Shown: piece by piece, positions 15,986 to 24,381 of the stretch
Layout: each line of letters starts with the position of its first letter
How positions within the stretch are numbered: the first letter of the stretch is position 1
Assembly (NCBI RefSeq): GCF_000018425.1
Contig: NC_010424.1
Location: 1,876,501-1,940,500, forward strand
Reading direction: 5' to 3'
Source: Candidatus Desulforudis audaxviator MP104C
GTDB taxonomy: Bacteria; Bacillota; Desulfotomaculia; Desulfotomaculales; Desulforudaceae
DNA: 64,000 bases
Made by a program: the position numbers and the translations under genes
Notes under the pieces: generated by a model
Seen by the model: only the letters and a program-made list of their open reading frames with translations
Database searches by the model: none
Told to the model about the DNA's origin: nothing

Positions 15986-17253
15986 TGCTTCACCGCCTCC
16001 TTCCCCGCGTCGCACTTAAGATGCAAAGGATCACAGGCCACCACTTCGCCCCAACCTTCGGCCGTGCGCTCACCGAGGCCGCCGTTTTCCACTTCCTCCA
16101 GGAAGGCCAGCACTGCCCGGCGCTCCCGGGCCGGCGCCCGGTAGGCCAGGACACTTCCCGGCGCCAGGGCCGCCTGCACCGGTTTGGGCAGACCCCAGGC
16201 CATGGCCCAGCCGTCTGAGCTTTCCCATTCGAGCACCGAGACCGTTTCCAAAAACTCCAGTCCGACCGGGAGAGACGTAACATACGGGGCCAACACCGCG
16301 GCGGCCGGAAGGCCGCAAGCCACGCCGGCCGCGTCCCGGACCAGTAGCGGTGCCTTCAGGAGCAAAGCGAAGCACAGGTGGTCCGGGTCCGCCGGCTGCC
16401 CGTCGCCCTGCCGCGGTTGAAAGGCCTCCAGACGTTCTTCCAACGGCGGCAAAAAAACGGCTTGCGCCTCCGTAATTTCCAGGACGGCCCGCCCGAGACC
16501 GCGCGCCCGGGCGGTACCCACCCGGATCGCCCAGCCGTCGCCGGCGCGCGGGCAGGCGCCGTCCAGCAGTTGGTGCAGGGCGTGCAGCGCTTCCGGCGTC
16601 CCGCGCCAGGTACCCGTAAAGTAAAGCGCCCGGTCCCGCCCCGGCACCTGGGCGTCCAGGGCGTAAAGCACGCCGTCGGCCGCCGTTTCGGTGCGCCGGT
16701 CGAGCCCGACCCGCACCAGCAGTTGCCGCCGCACCTTTACCGTTTCGTACGCCGTGTCCTGGCCGGCCGAAAGCGGCATTCGGGCCGCCACCCCCCGAAA
16801 GCGGTCCAGCCGCTCCCGACACTCCGGACACCCCGGGGACAGCTCTTCAGCCAAGCCAAGGTGCCGCCGCAACGTCACGAGAAGCATGTCCAGCACCCCG
16901 TGGCCGCCGCCTTTCCCCCGGCCGTGTACGCCGCAGGCAAACCCCGGCCGGGCCTTGCAGGAACGCACCGTCAGGGGCAGCGGAAAACCGTCCCACTTTT
17001 CGCCCGGCACCGGGTAAAGAAAACCAAAGCGCGTTTCCGGACCGAAAGCCAGTCCGAACTCCGGAGGCAATTCTGCGGCCTGGCCCGCCGCACCCGGCGC
17101 CAGAGCGCCCGCGGCCCGCAGGACGGCCTCGGCGAGCGCGCCTCGCCAGACGCTGCCGGGGATGTAGTCGCGCCCGAGTAGCACGTTTTGCGTCGGGGTT
17201 CCCTTGCCCACCAGCAAAGGTCCCTCAACCCGCAACCGTACCTGCCAGCGCAA
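15982..17253 (-). CDS. csx10: RAMP protein Csx10 (Cas5 group, type III-D)
   Basis: The 423-residue protein begins MRWQVRLRVEGPLLVGKGTP and has RDYIPGSVWRGALAEAVL near residue 30, then a four-cysteine knuckle (C116ish GVHGRGKGGG, later CPECRERL), GTARARGLGRAVLEI midway, and a second RAMP-like half ending NGGLGERTAEGWGEVVACDP. The xGERTxEGxG pattern is typical of Csx10. Csx10 replaces Csm4/Cmr3 and binds the crRNA 5' handle next to Cas10, defining subtype III-D. Start is TTG at 17253 with GGGAGGTGG upstream. It overlaps the preceding RAMP by 29 bases. Confidence 0.85.
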   Translation of the reverse strand: MRWQVRLRVEGPLLVGKGTPTQNVLLGRDYIPGSVWRGALAEAVLRAAGALAPGAAGQAAELPPEFGLAFGPETRFGFLYPVPGEKWDGFPLPLTVRSCKARPGFACGVHGRGKGGGHGVLDMLLVTLRRHLGLAEELSPGCPECRERLDRFRGVAARMPLSAGQDTAYETVKVRRQLLVRVGLDRRTETAADGVLYALDAQVPGRDRALYFTGTWRGTPEALHALHQLLDGACPRAGDGWAIRVGTARARGLGRAVLEITEAQAVFLPPLEERLEAFQPRQGDGQPADPDHLCFALLLKAPLLVRDAAGVACGLPAAAVLAPYVTSLPVGLEFLETVSVLEWESSDGWAMAWGLPKPVQAALAPGSVLAYRAPARERRAVLAFLEEVENGGLGERTAEGWGEVVACDPLHLKCDAGKEAVKQ

Positions 17254-17947
17254 GGGACACCACCTCCCGGCAAAAAGACTCGACCTCGTGTTCCGTCATC
17301 TCTTCCCAGCCCCGCCCGGGGGTCCACACGGCCACACCGGATACATCGAGTTCCACCCGGCCCAGGCCGCGTCCTTTTTGCCCGCCCAGGTGGGTCACCA
17401 GGCCGAGCGTGCCCACCAGCCAGCCGACCACGGCCCGCTCGGCCCGTGCCTCCAAGGTACCCCGAAACCGGAGCGCATCATCCCCGGGCACCGCCTCCGT
17501 GAAAAAGAGCCGCTCTTCCCGCACGGTGCCAAGTTTTCGACTGATCCCGATCCCGGTCCGCACCACCATATTTCGTTCCCATTCGGCCTCCGTCGCCTCA
17601 AACACACCGACCGGGTAAAAATCGTTCACCGTCACCGCCCCGGCCCGCCAGGGGCTGCCGAAGAGCCGGCAGGCCAGGCAGTAACCGTCACTTGTCCCCG
17701 CAAGACCGGCGTGCGGACACATATGCTGTGGCCGCGGCGGGGTACAAACCGGCAGGCCGTACGCCCGCAAAAGCCGCTCCAGATGGGCCCGCACACGCCC
17801 GCGCACACTGGAGGCCGGCAGGTAGGGCCGCCCCCGCGCGTCCACCGCCACGGTGCGGTCCACCAGTGGGCGCGGCCGCCCCGGCCCGGCCACGTGCAGC
17901 ATTCCAAGCGGGCGCACCTCCACCGTCAACCGCCACACCTCGTTCAA
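17225..17947 (-). CDS. Csm3-like RAMP protein (Cas7), first copy
   Basis: The product has 240 residues from TTG at 17947, which follows GGGGGGAG by five bases; an in-frame GTG four codons on is an alternative. Motifs in order: GRPYLPASSVRGRVRAHLER, a CP..AGLAGTSDGYCLACRLFG cysteine cluster, AGAVTVNDFYPVGVFE, GIGISRKLGTVREERLFFTE, and GGQKGRGLGRVELDVSG. This is a backbone RAMP of the Csm3 type. The Asp found in the VAIDR motif of the other copies is not seen in the aligned GIGISRK stretch, so this copy may be structural. It lies directly downstream of cas10. Confidence 0.83.
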   Translation of the reverse strand: MNEVWRLTVEVRPLGMLHVAGPGRPRPLVDRTVAVDARGRPYLPASSVRGRVRAHLERLLRAYGLPVCTPPRPQHMCPHAGLAGTSDGYCLACRLFGSPWRAGAVTVNDFYPVGVFEATEAEWERNMVVRTGIGISRKLGTVREERLFFTEAVPGDDALRFRGTLEARAERAVVGWLVGTLGLVTHLGGQKGRGLGRVELDVSGVAVWTPGRGWEEMTEHEVESFCREVVSLALAGTVAG

Positions 17948-17960
17948 ACGGTCTCCCCCC

Positions 17961-20210
17961 TTATTCCAGAACCTTGACCAGTTCCGCCAGATCCACCAGC
18001 GGCGCAAAGTAGGTTTCGCGCCCGCCGGCGACCGGTTCACCGCCGAAAGGTCGCCGCGTACCGAGCACCCGGCCGGCGAAGTCAAGGTCGGCCAGTGTCG
18101 GCGGCCGCTCGCGTGTGTCCTCCAAAAGCGCGGTAAAACCCCCGTCGTCGCGGCCCTTGCGTTCGCGGGCCTTCTGGTAAAGGTAATAGAGCACGGCCAC
18201 GCGCGGCTCGCCCCGGACGAAGGCCGCCGCCATTCGGCCAAGCGCGCCAACGAAACCCGCTTCCCGTAAACGCGCGGCCCGGTCAAGCAAAAACCCCAGT
18301 TCCGCGGCCGTGACCGGACGCAGAGTCAGGCACACCGGGAAGGTCGCCCCCTCCCGGTAGTACATGGTCTGCTGGAAATCGTCGAGATCGCCGGGGATCT
18401 GGTCGGCTGTCGGCACCACCAGGAAGGCGATCGTACCCCCGTCCCGGTACCCGGCGTTCCGCGCCGCCCGCTTGGCCCACTTCAGCAACTCCCCCTCGCT
18501 AAAGGCCACGGTGCGCGCCACCGCCGCTTTGGCATCGGCAACCAGCACCCCCAGGGAAAAGCAGATCCGGGCGCCGTCGTGGCCCGGTGCCGGGGTAAAC
18601 TCCCGGTCGGTCAACGCCACGAAACGCTCGGCAAAGCGTAGCCCAACCGGCCCCCAGGCAAAGAGACCGATGTCCTCCCCACCCAGGGCGAGCACTTGGA
18701 AAGGTAACGACGGCTTCCGCTGTGCCTCTTTCGCCGCCGCATGCGGAGCGGGTACGCTCACCCGCACCGCTTCGGCCAGGGCGAGGGCGGTCGCGCTCCA
18801 GGTCACCGCCTCCACCCGGCAGGTCCACTGCCGCGCCACGGCGATGTTCTTCAGCTGCTGCACCACGGCGCCAAAGTTGTTGCCGTCCCCGTACACCACC
18901 GCCACCAGGCGGCGGCGCGGGTGGCCCACGATCAGGTCGTCCAAAGACTGTGGGAGTCCGGCGTCCGCACCGAGCCCCCAGAGAGCGCGCCCGCCGCCCC
19001 GGAGCTGCTCCTCCAGTTCCCTGGTTTTATCCCGCCGGGCGTCACGCCCCCACTCCCTTTTAATCAGGCAGACCCGGCAGATCGGCTCCGCGTCGCCCTC
19101 CGGCGGCTGGTACCACCCTTCGGCGGCCCGCTGGCCGCAAATGGCGCACCGCTCCTCAAACGGCAGGGTTTCCGGATATAGTGGGCGCGTCTGGTTGCGA
19201 GCCGCCTCCAACCGTTGGTACACCCGGCCCATCGCCCGGTAGTAATCGCCGAGCAGGTCCCGCACCGGCAACGTTTCGGCCGCCGCCGCCACCAACACGC
19301 CCCCCGTGGCCGCGACAAACTCCCGCCGCAGGCGCGCCTCCCACGCCGCACCGGTCTCGGCGTCCGGTACCAAGAATTCCAGGTGGGATCCGGCGGCCCG
19401 CAGCACCACCTCGGCGCCCAGTTCCGTGGCGACGTCCACGGCCAGCCGCTCCGTTACGTCGCTCAGTATCTCGGAACCGCCCCGGATCTCGTTCAACCCC
19501 GGCGTCTCAAAGACGTACTGCTTAACGCGCTGCACCGCCCCGACCACCACGGTGACCGCGAAGGAGGCGGGTGCTATGTCCATCGCCTCCTCCGCGGCTA
19601 CCGCCCCCGCCTCCCAGAGTCGGCGCAGATCCTCTGCATCCAGCTCCGCCGGCGGTTCCCCGTCGCCTTCCAGGAAATCCACCAGGCGGCGTACCTCCTC
19701 CGGCAGGTCAAAACCAGAGGCGGCCAACTCGGCGGCCAACGGCCCTGTGAAACAGGCGAGCCGCAGCACGTGCAAAAGCCCGGGATCCACACCTCGCTGA
19801 CGGCAGTAAATATTCGCGAGGGCCGCCCGCACCAGCACCACGTCGGCTAAGAGATACTCGGCCGGCGCCCGCCCGCCCGCCGGCAACAGGGGTGGCCGGG
19901 CCGCGCCGTCGAGCGGGGCTCTCCGGAAAACCGCCGTCTGATCCACCCGGTCACCGGGGTCGTCCAAAAACACGGCCCGCACTCCGCCATCGACCACTTC
20001 CCGGCCGAACGCCAGGGGAAAAACCAAACGGTAATAATCCCGCGCCCAGAACGCGGCGGCCGCATCGGCCAGCGCCCGCAGGTCATCGCCGACCTCTTTT
20101 TTCAGTTTTGCCTCCAAGAGCCCGGCTACCAGCCGCCGCGCGGCGTCCTGCTGTTCCTTGGTGAAACCATATCTTCTTCCGGTAAAGCCGTCACGCCATT
20201 CGAACACCAC
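17961..20210 (-). CDS. cas10: Cas10, type III-D-like, HD-less, GGED palm
   Basis: About 749 residues from GTG at 20210 (or 20207), just after GGGGAGG. The N-terminal 250 residues are helical without an HD motif. A first polymerase-like region follows (NEIRGGSEILSDVTERLAVD), then a treble-clef zinc site (CAICGQ and CRVC, about 355-381), VVYGDGNNFGAVVQQLKN near 440, and LALGGEDIGLFA near 510. Cas10 with an intact palm makes cyclic oligoadenylates when target RNA is bound. The usual GGDD is GGED here; Glu can coordinate metal in related GGEEF cyclases, so activity is plausible but unproven. Absence of HD means no direct DNA cutting by this subunit. Confidence 0.88.
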   Translation of the reverse strand: MVFEWRDGFTGRRYGFTKEQQDAARRLVAGLLEAKLKKEVGDDLRALADAAAAFWARDYYRLVFPLAFGREVVDGGVRAVFLDDPGDRVDQTAVFRRAPLDGAARPPLLPAGGRAPAEYLLADVVLVRAALANIYCRQRGVDPGLLHVLRLACFTGPLAAELAASGFDLPEEVRRLVDFLEGDGEPPAELDAEDLRRLWEAGAVAAEEAMDIAPASFAVTVVVGAVQRVKQYVFETPGLNEIRGGSEILSDVTERLAVDVATELGAEVVLRAAGSHLEFLVPDAETGAAWEARLRREFVAATGGVLVAAAAETLPVRDLLGDYYRAMGRVYQRLEAARNQTRPLYPETLPFEERCAICGQRAAEGWYQPPEGDAEPICRVCLIKREWGRDARRDKTRELEEQLRGGGRALWGLGADAGLPQSLDDLIVGHPRRRLVAVVYGDGNNFGAVVQQLKNIAVARQWTCRVEAVTWSATALALAEAVRVSVPAPHAAAKEAQRKPSLPFQVLALGGEDIGLFAWGPVGLRFAERFVALTDREFTPAPGHDGARICFSLGVLVADAKAAVARTVAFSEGELLKWAKRAARNAGYRDGGTIAFLVVPTADQIPGDLDDFQQTMYYREGATFPVCLTLRPVTAAELGFLLDRAARLREAGFVGALGRMAAAFVRGEPRVAVLYYLYQKARERKGRDDGGFTALLEDTRERPPTLADLDFAGRVLGTRRPFGGEPVAGGRETYFAPLVDLAELVKVLE

Positions 20211-20236
20211 CAAACCTCCCCGGTTACCGTTTTTGC

Positions 20237-21478
20237 TCACGAGCCGCCCACGGCCTTCAAAACCGCATCCTTCAGCTTCCCGGCATCTTCGAGGTCTTCG
20301 CGCGTAATAATCCGCGCCAGGCGGTAGGCACGCGCCCGGTACCGGAAGTCCCCTGAAATCTCGTCCAGTGGACAACTCGTCACCAGAAAAAGGCGGGCAA
20401 AAGTCCCTAGGCGGGTCCAGAGCGCCTGCAACTTGTTCAAGGTGTCTTGCCCCCGCAGGTTGCCGGACTTGCATTCGAAGACCGCGAGGTTCCCCTGTTC
20501 TATGGTCACCACGTCCAGTTGGTTTGCGGCCCCTCCGGTTGGCGCAGTGGTCGAAGCGGGTGACGCTTCTCCCGGCCCCGCCGCAAGGGCGGTATTTTTC
20601 TCGGTCAGGTGCAGGTCGAAAGCCACTTCGTCAAAGCAGTTACTTTCCCGCAGCAACTGGTAGGTCAGGCACTCCAGCCACCGCCCGGTGAGAAACTGCC
20701 GCGCCTCGGCACTGGCGAAAAACTCTTCCCCCTCCTGGCAAAAAAGCCTGGCTTCTTCCAGGACCGCCCAAAGTTCGCATTCCACTTCATCGCTTGGCCG
20801 CCAAGAAACCTTCACCGCGCCGGAAAGCCTTCGTTTCCGCCGGCTTGAAGACTTTTGATCAAAGTGCTTCCCCCACATATCCAACGTAGCCGCGCTCCCC
20901 GGCCAGTAACGGCGTATCACGGTCATAATCTTTGCGTAACGCTCCAAAATTTGGCCGTCATTGACGCGAGGGTTCAACCCGTAAGCCCGGAAATAGGTGT
21001 CAATACTGAGCCCGTCCAATTCGAAGGGGACGGCGCAGGGCTGGTCATCGTGTGCGCGCAGGAGCAACTGCCGCCGCGCCGTGTCCACGTACAACGTGGC
21101 TACTCCCGCCTGCCGCGCCGCCAGGTAGGCACCCACCGCCATGCACTTGGTACCACCCGTAAAGTTCACCACCGCCGTCCGCTTGTGATGCGCCAGTTTG
21201 TCCAAAAGGCGCTTCACCACCTTTTCGGTGCTAGCCGGGTCGTACGCGTCCACCGCCACGTCCGCGTCAACCACCTCCAGCTTGCGTTCCTCCAGCACCG
21301 CCTTCGTGTCGGACCAGGCCTTGCCCAGACGGGAATCCGGGTTATCGGCATCGCTGGAGCGTACGAGGTGGACGTTCGTGATTGTACTGTCCTTCTGAAA
21401 GCATGGGATAAGGTTCTGCATGCGCTGCTCGCTTACCAGCACCACCATCACTTTCGATTTCGCCTCGGCCTTCGCCAC
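20237..21478 (-). CDS. Card1/Can2-type CARF nuclease (DUF1887)
   Basis: The protein has 413 residues from GTG at 21478, eight bases after GGAGG. The N-terminal CARF domain has MVVLVSEQRMQNLIPCF and AVVNFTGGTKCMAVGAYLAA (residues about 102-120), the cA4-binding loop of the DUF1887 family. The C-terminal domain has NQLDVVTIEQGNLAVFECKS, a PD-(D/E)xK site with Asp about 322, Glu 335 and Lys 337. Card1/Can2 enzymes are switched on by cyclic tetra-adenylate and nick DNA or cut RNA, giving dormancy during phage attack. An Ala/Pro-rich insertion precedes the nuclease core. It is the first gene of the III-D-like operon, so the effector and its signal maker are made together. Confidence 0.85.
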   Translation of the reverse strand: MAKAEAKSKVMVVLVSEQRMQNLIPCFQKDSTITNVHLVRSSDADNPDSRLGKAWSDTKAVLEERKLEVVDADVAVDAYDPASTEKVVKRLLDKLAHHKRTAVVNFTGGTKCMAVGAYLAARQAGVATLYVDTARRQLLLRAHDDQPCAVPFELDGLSIDTYFRAYGLNPRVNDGQILERYAKIMTVIRRYWPGSAATLDMWGKHFDQKSSSRRKRRLSGAVKVSWRPSDEVECELWAVLEEARLFCQEGEEFFASAEARQFLTGRWLECLTYQLLRESNCFDEVAFDLHLTEKNTALAAGPGEASPASTTAPTGGAANQLDVVTIEQGNLAVFECKSGNLRGQDTLNKLQALWTRLGTFARLFLVTSCPLDEISGDFRYRARAYRLARIITREDLEDAGKLKDAVLKAVGGS

Positions 21479-21549
21479 CGCCACATCCTCCCTCCAATAA
21501 CGACACAATTCAGCTATTCACAAACGCCCATCCCGACAGCAAACCAATC

Positions 21550-21711
21550 CTACAGATGCAGAACTTCAAACACGGAAAGGGTCATATTACGGAGCACCCA
21601 GAACGTCAGGACCACCCCGCTCACCCCCCAGCCCAGCAACGGCGGGTAGGTGAGATGCACCATCGGCCTTCCCCACAGCACGACGACCGCCTGGGAAAAC
21701 CACACGGCCAC
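21550..21711 (-). other. Hydrophobic open frame, possible membrane protein remnant
   Basis: On - an open frame of 53 codons (GTG at 21711) ends at TAG 21552-21550. Its translation is strikingly hydrophobic: VVVLWGRPMVHLTYPPLLGW, then a run ending TFWVLRNM. The frame closes upstream at a TAG near 21755. It looks like the C-terminus of a small membrane protein rather than random sequence, but there is no clear ribosome site and I do not recognise it. The rest of 21479-21800 holds the untranslated region upstream of the CARF nuclease and the trailer side of the array. Confidence 0.25.
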
Positions 21712-21800
21712 CTGGCACTCTGCGGTTATTCGCCCGGACTAAAAACAACGCAACAAGAGGGTGATACCCCCGAAGGGGTTGCGCAGAGTCCGGCGCACTC

Positions 21801-24381
21801 GTTTCAATCCCTCGTAGGTAGGCTGGAAACCGGCCAGCGCCGCGGGCCAGAACCACTTCTGTTTCGGTTTCAATCCCTCGTAGGTAGGCTGGAAACGGTT
21901 TATGCCAGCCGCCAGCGTGTTTGCTTTCATAGGTTTCAATCCCTCGTAGGTAGGCTGGAAACTTCTTAAACCGCTCTGCATCGCTGTTACCGTCGCTCGT
22001 TTCAATCCCTCGTAGGTAGGCTGGAAACTGAGCCGCCGCACCGGGCAGGAGTTCCCCAAAGCCAGTTTCAATCCCTCGTAGGTAGGCTGGAAACTTCACT
22101 GTTGTCATTCGTGAAATCCTTGGAGTTCCGCGTTTCAATCCCTCGTAGGTAGGCTGGAAACTCCCTTGGCACCGATGGGCGGGCTAACCGGGTGGCCACG
22201 TTTCAATCCCTCGTAGGTAGGCTGGAAACCTTCGCAAAGTCAAAGAGCCAGCTCCTCCCGTACTGGTTTCAATCCCTCGTAGGTAGGCTGGAAACCAGGT
22301 GGATACGTTCAGGGCCAGGCTGGAATTTGTCGTTTCAATCCCTCGTAGGTAGGCTGGAAACCGGGTAGCCGGTCAACGTACTTGAACTTGAAGGCTCGGT
22401 TTCAATCCCTCGTAGGTAGGCTGGAAACCTAAAGAACCTCAACGGGCAGATCATCTGCAAGAGCCGTTTCAATCCCTCGTAGGTAGGCTGGAAACCCCTG
22501 CGGCAGAGCTAACCGCTCTGCCCAAAGTCCAGTTTCAATCCCTCGTAGGTAGGCTGGAAACGACAGGAGAATTCAACAAACTAAGATTCGCCGAAATTGT
22601 TTCAATCCCTCGTAGGTAGGCTGGAAACCCGGAGGGGCTTTTCCTTTTGTGGCCAGCCCCTCACCCGTTTCAATCCCTCGTAGGTAGGCTGGAAACAAGT
22701 CCACAGTGGGTTTGGCTATGGACTTTGGGCAGGGTTTCAATCCCTCGTAGGTAGGCTGGAAACCTGAACCTAGCCTCGAATTTAGGCGCCCGCTGGTTCC
22801 AGTTTCAATCCCTCGTAGGTAGGCTGGAAACGTTTAAATTACGGTAATCATCGTAAACCTGCAATAGAAGTTTCAATCCCTCGTAGGTAGGCTGGAAACC
22901 AGGGCCAGGTTGGAATTTGTCCGGCACGCCGTAATCGTTTCAATCCCTCGTAGGTAGGCTGGAAACACCACGTCCTCGGCGCAGGTGGCGGTGGAAGCGG
23001 CCCGTTTCAATCCCTCGTAGGTAGGCTGGAAACTGCGTGATCCTGCTACGCTTGACCTCCTCTTCCCGGGTTTCAATCCCTCGTAGGTAGGCTGGAAACG
23101 GTCGCGCAGCCGGGCCGATCAGAAACCGGCGGATGTTAGGTTTCAATCCCTCGTAGGTAGGCTGGAAACCGGTGTTTCCGGCTGGCAAAGGAGGAGCGCG
23201 GGACCGTTTCAATCCCTCGTAGGTAGGCTGGAAACCCTCCAGTGTCCAGCCATCGTTTAGATACTGCGACACTGTTTCAATCCCTCGTAGGTAGGCTGGA
23301 AACTGCTCAACCGCTTCTTCAAGAACGACAAAAGCAATTGTTTCAATCCCTCGTAGGTAGGCTGGAAACGTGACAGTGGATATCGTGACTACTGAGGGTG
23401 AAAGCAGTTTCAATCCCTCGTAGGTAGGCTGGAAACGGAGGGCATCACGAATAGGATTCAAACCCTCCGGGGTTTCAATCCCTCGTAGGTAGGCTGGAAA
23501 CTCCAGCTGGCTCAAGGATTGCCGGCATCGGTGTTTCGTTTCAATCCCTCGTAGGTAGGCTGGAAACCTATGCCTCCGGAGTACATCCCTTCACCGTCAG
23601 AAAGGTTTCAATCCCTCGTAGGTAGGCTGGAAACCGTGGGCTTATATGTGCCCAGCGCACTTTAAGACCCAGTTTCAATCCCTCGTAGGTAGGCTGGAAA
23701 CTTTGTGGCCAGCCCCTCATCCTGGCCACAAAAGGAAGTTTCAATCCCTCGTAGGTAGGCTGGAAACTAGCATTATCAGTATCAGTACCCGCGAGTGTGA
23801 CTGGTTTCAATCCCTCGTAGGTAGGCTGGAAACTAACATGTTAATCCTCCCTCTTAATCGTCAGTTTTAGTTTCAATCCCTCGTAGGTAGGCTGGAAACT
23901 CAATTTGAGAATATCTATACTACAGGGCCTGAATTAAGTTTCAATCCCTCGTAGGTAGGCTGGAAACCCCATTAGCAAGATAACGTTCGGGATTACTCAA
24001 CAAGGTTTCAATCCCTCGTAGGTAGGCTGGAAACTTGGCCAATATGGATAAAGCCGGGTTAGGCACTTGCGTTTCAATCCCTCGTAGGTAGGCTGGAAAC
24101 TCGCGTGCGTCACGCGCACGGTGCCTTCCACCAAAGTTTCAATCCCTCGTAGGTAGGCTGGAAACTGTTCCGGGACGCGGAGCATTTCATTTTCACCATC
24201 ACGTTTCAATCCCTCGTAGGTAGGCTGGAAACCTCGTAGCAAAACCAAGTCAAGGGGGGCTGACAGGAGTTTCAATCCCTCGTAGGTAGGCTGGAAACCA
24301 GGAGGCGAAAAAGGTAGGCTGGAAACGGAGATAGCCCGAATCTCATAACCCCCTGGAAGTTGTTTCAATCCCTCGTAGGTA
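21801..24381 (-). CRISPR. CRISPR array, segment A (trailer side)
   Basis: I count 38 intact 30-bp repeats, the first at 21801 and the last at 24269. On + each begins GTTTCAATCC and ends GGCTGGAAAC. Spacers are mostly 36-38 bp. Read on -, the repeat ends ATTGAAAC, the 5' handle typical of I-B and type III crRNAs, so transcription should run leftwards. A 15-bp repeat remnant lies at 24312-24326, and the repeat starting at 24362 is split by an insertion sequence after TAGGTA. No repeat variation was noticed in this segment, unusual for the old end of an array. Confidence 0.97.

Noticed and set aside
16070-16831. Gly/Ala/Arg-rich frame inside csx10
   Set aside because: Same-strand frame shadow of csx10 in high GC sequence.
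21479-21800. Leader at the left end of the array
   Set aside because: The repeat polarity (ATTGAAAC end on -) and cas1-cas2 next to the right end argue for a leader on the right. I keep some doubt because the degenerate repeat is also on the right.
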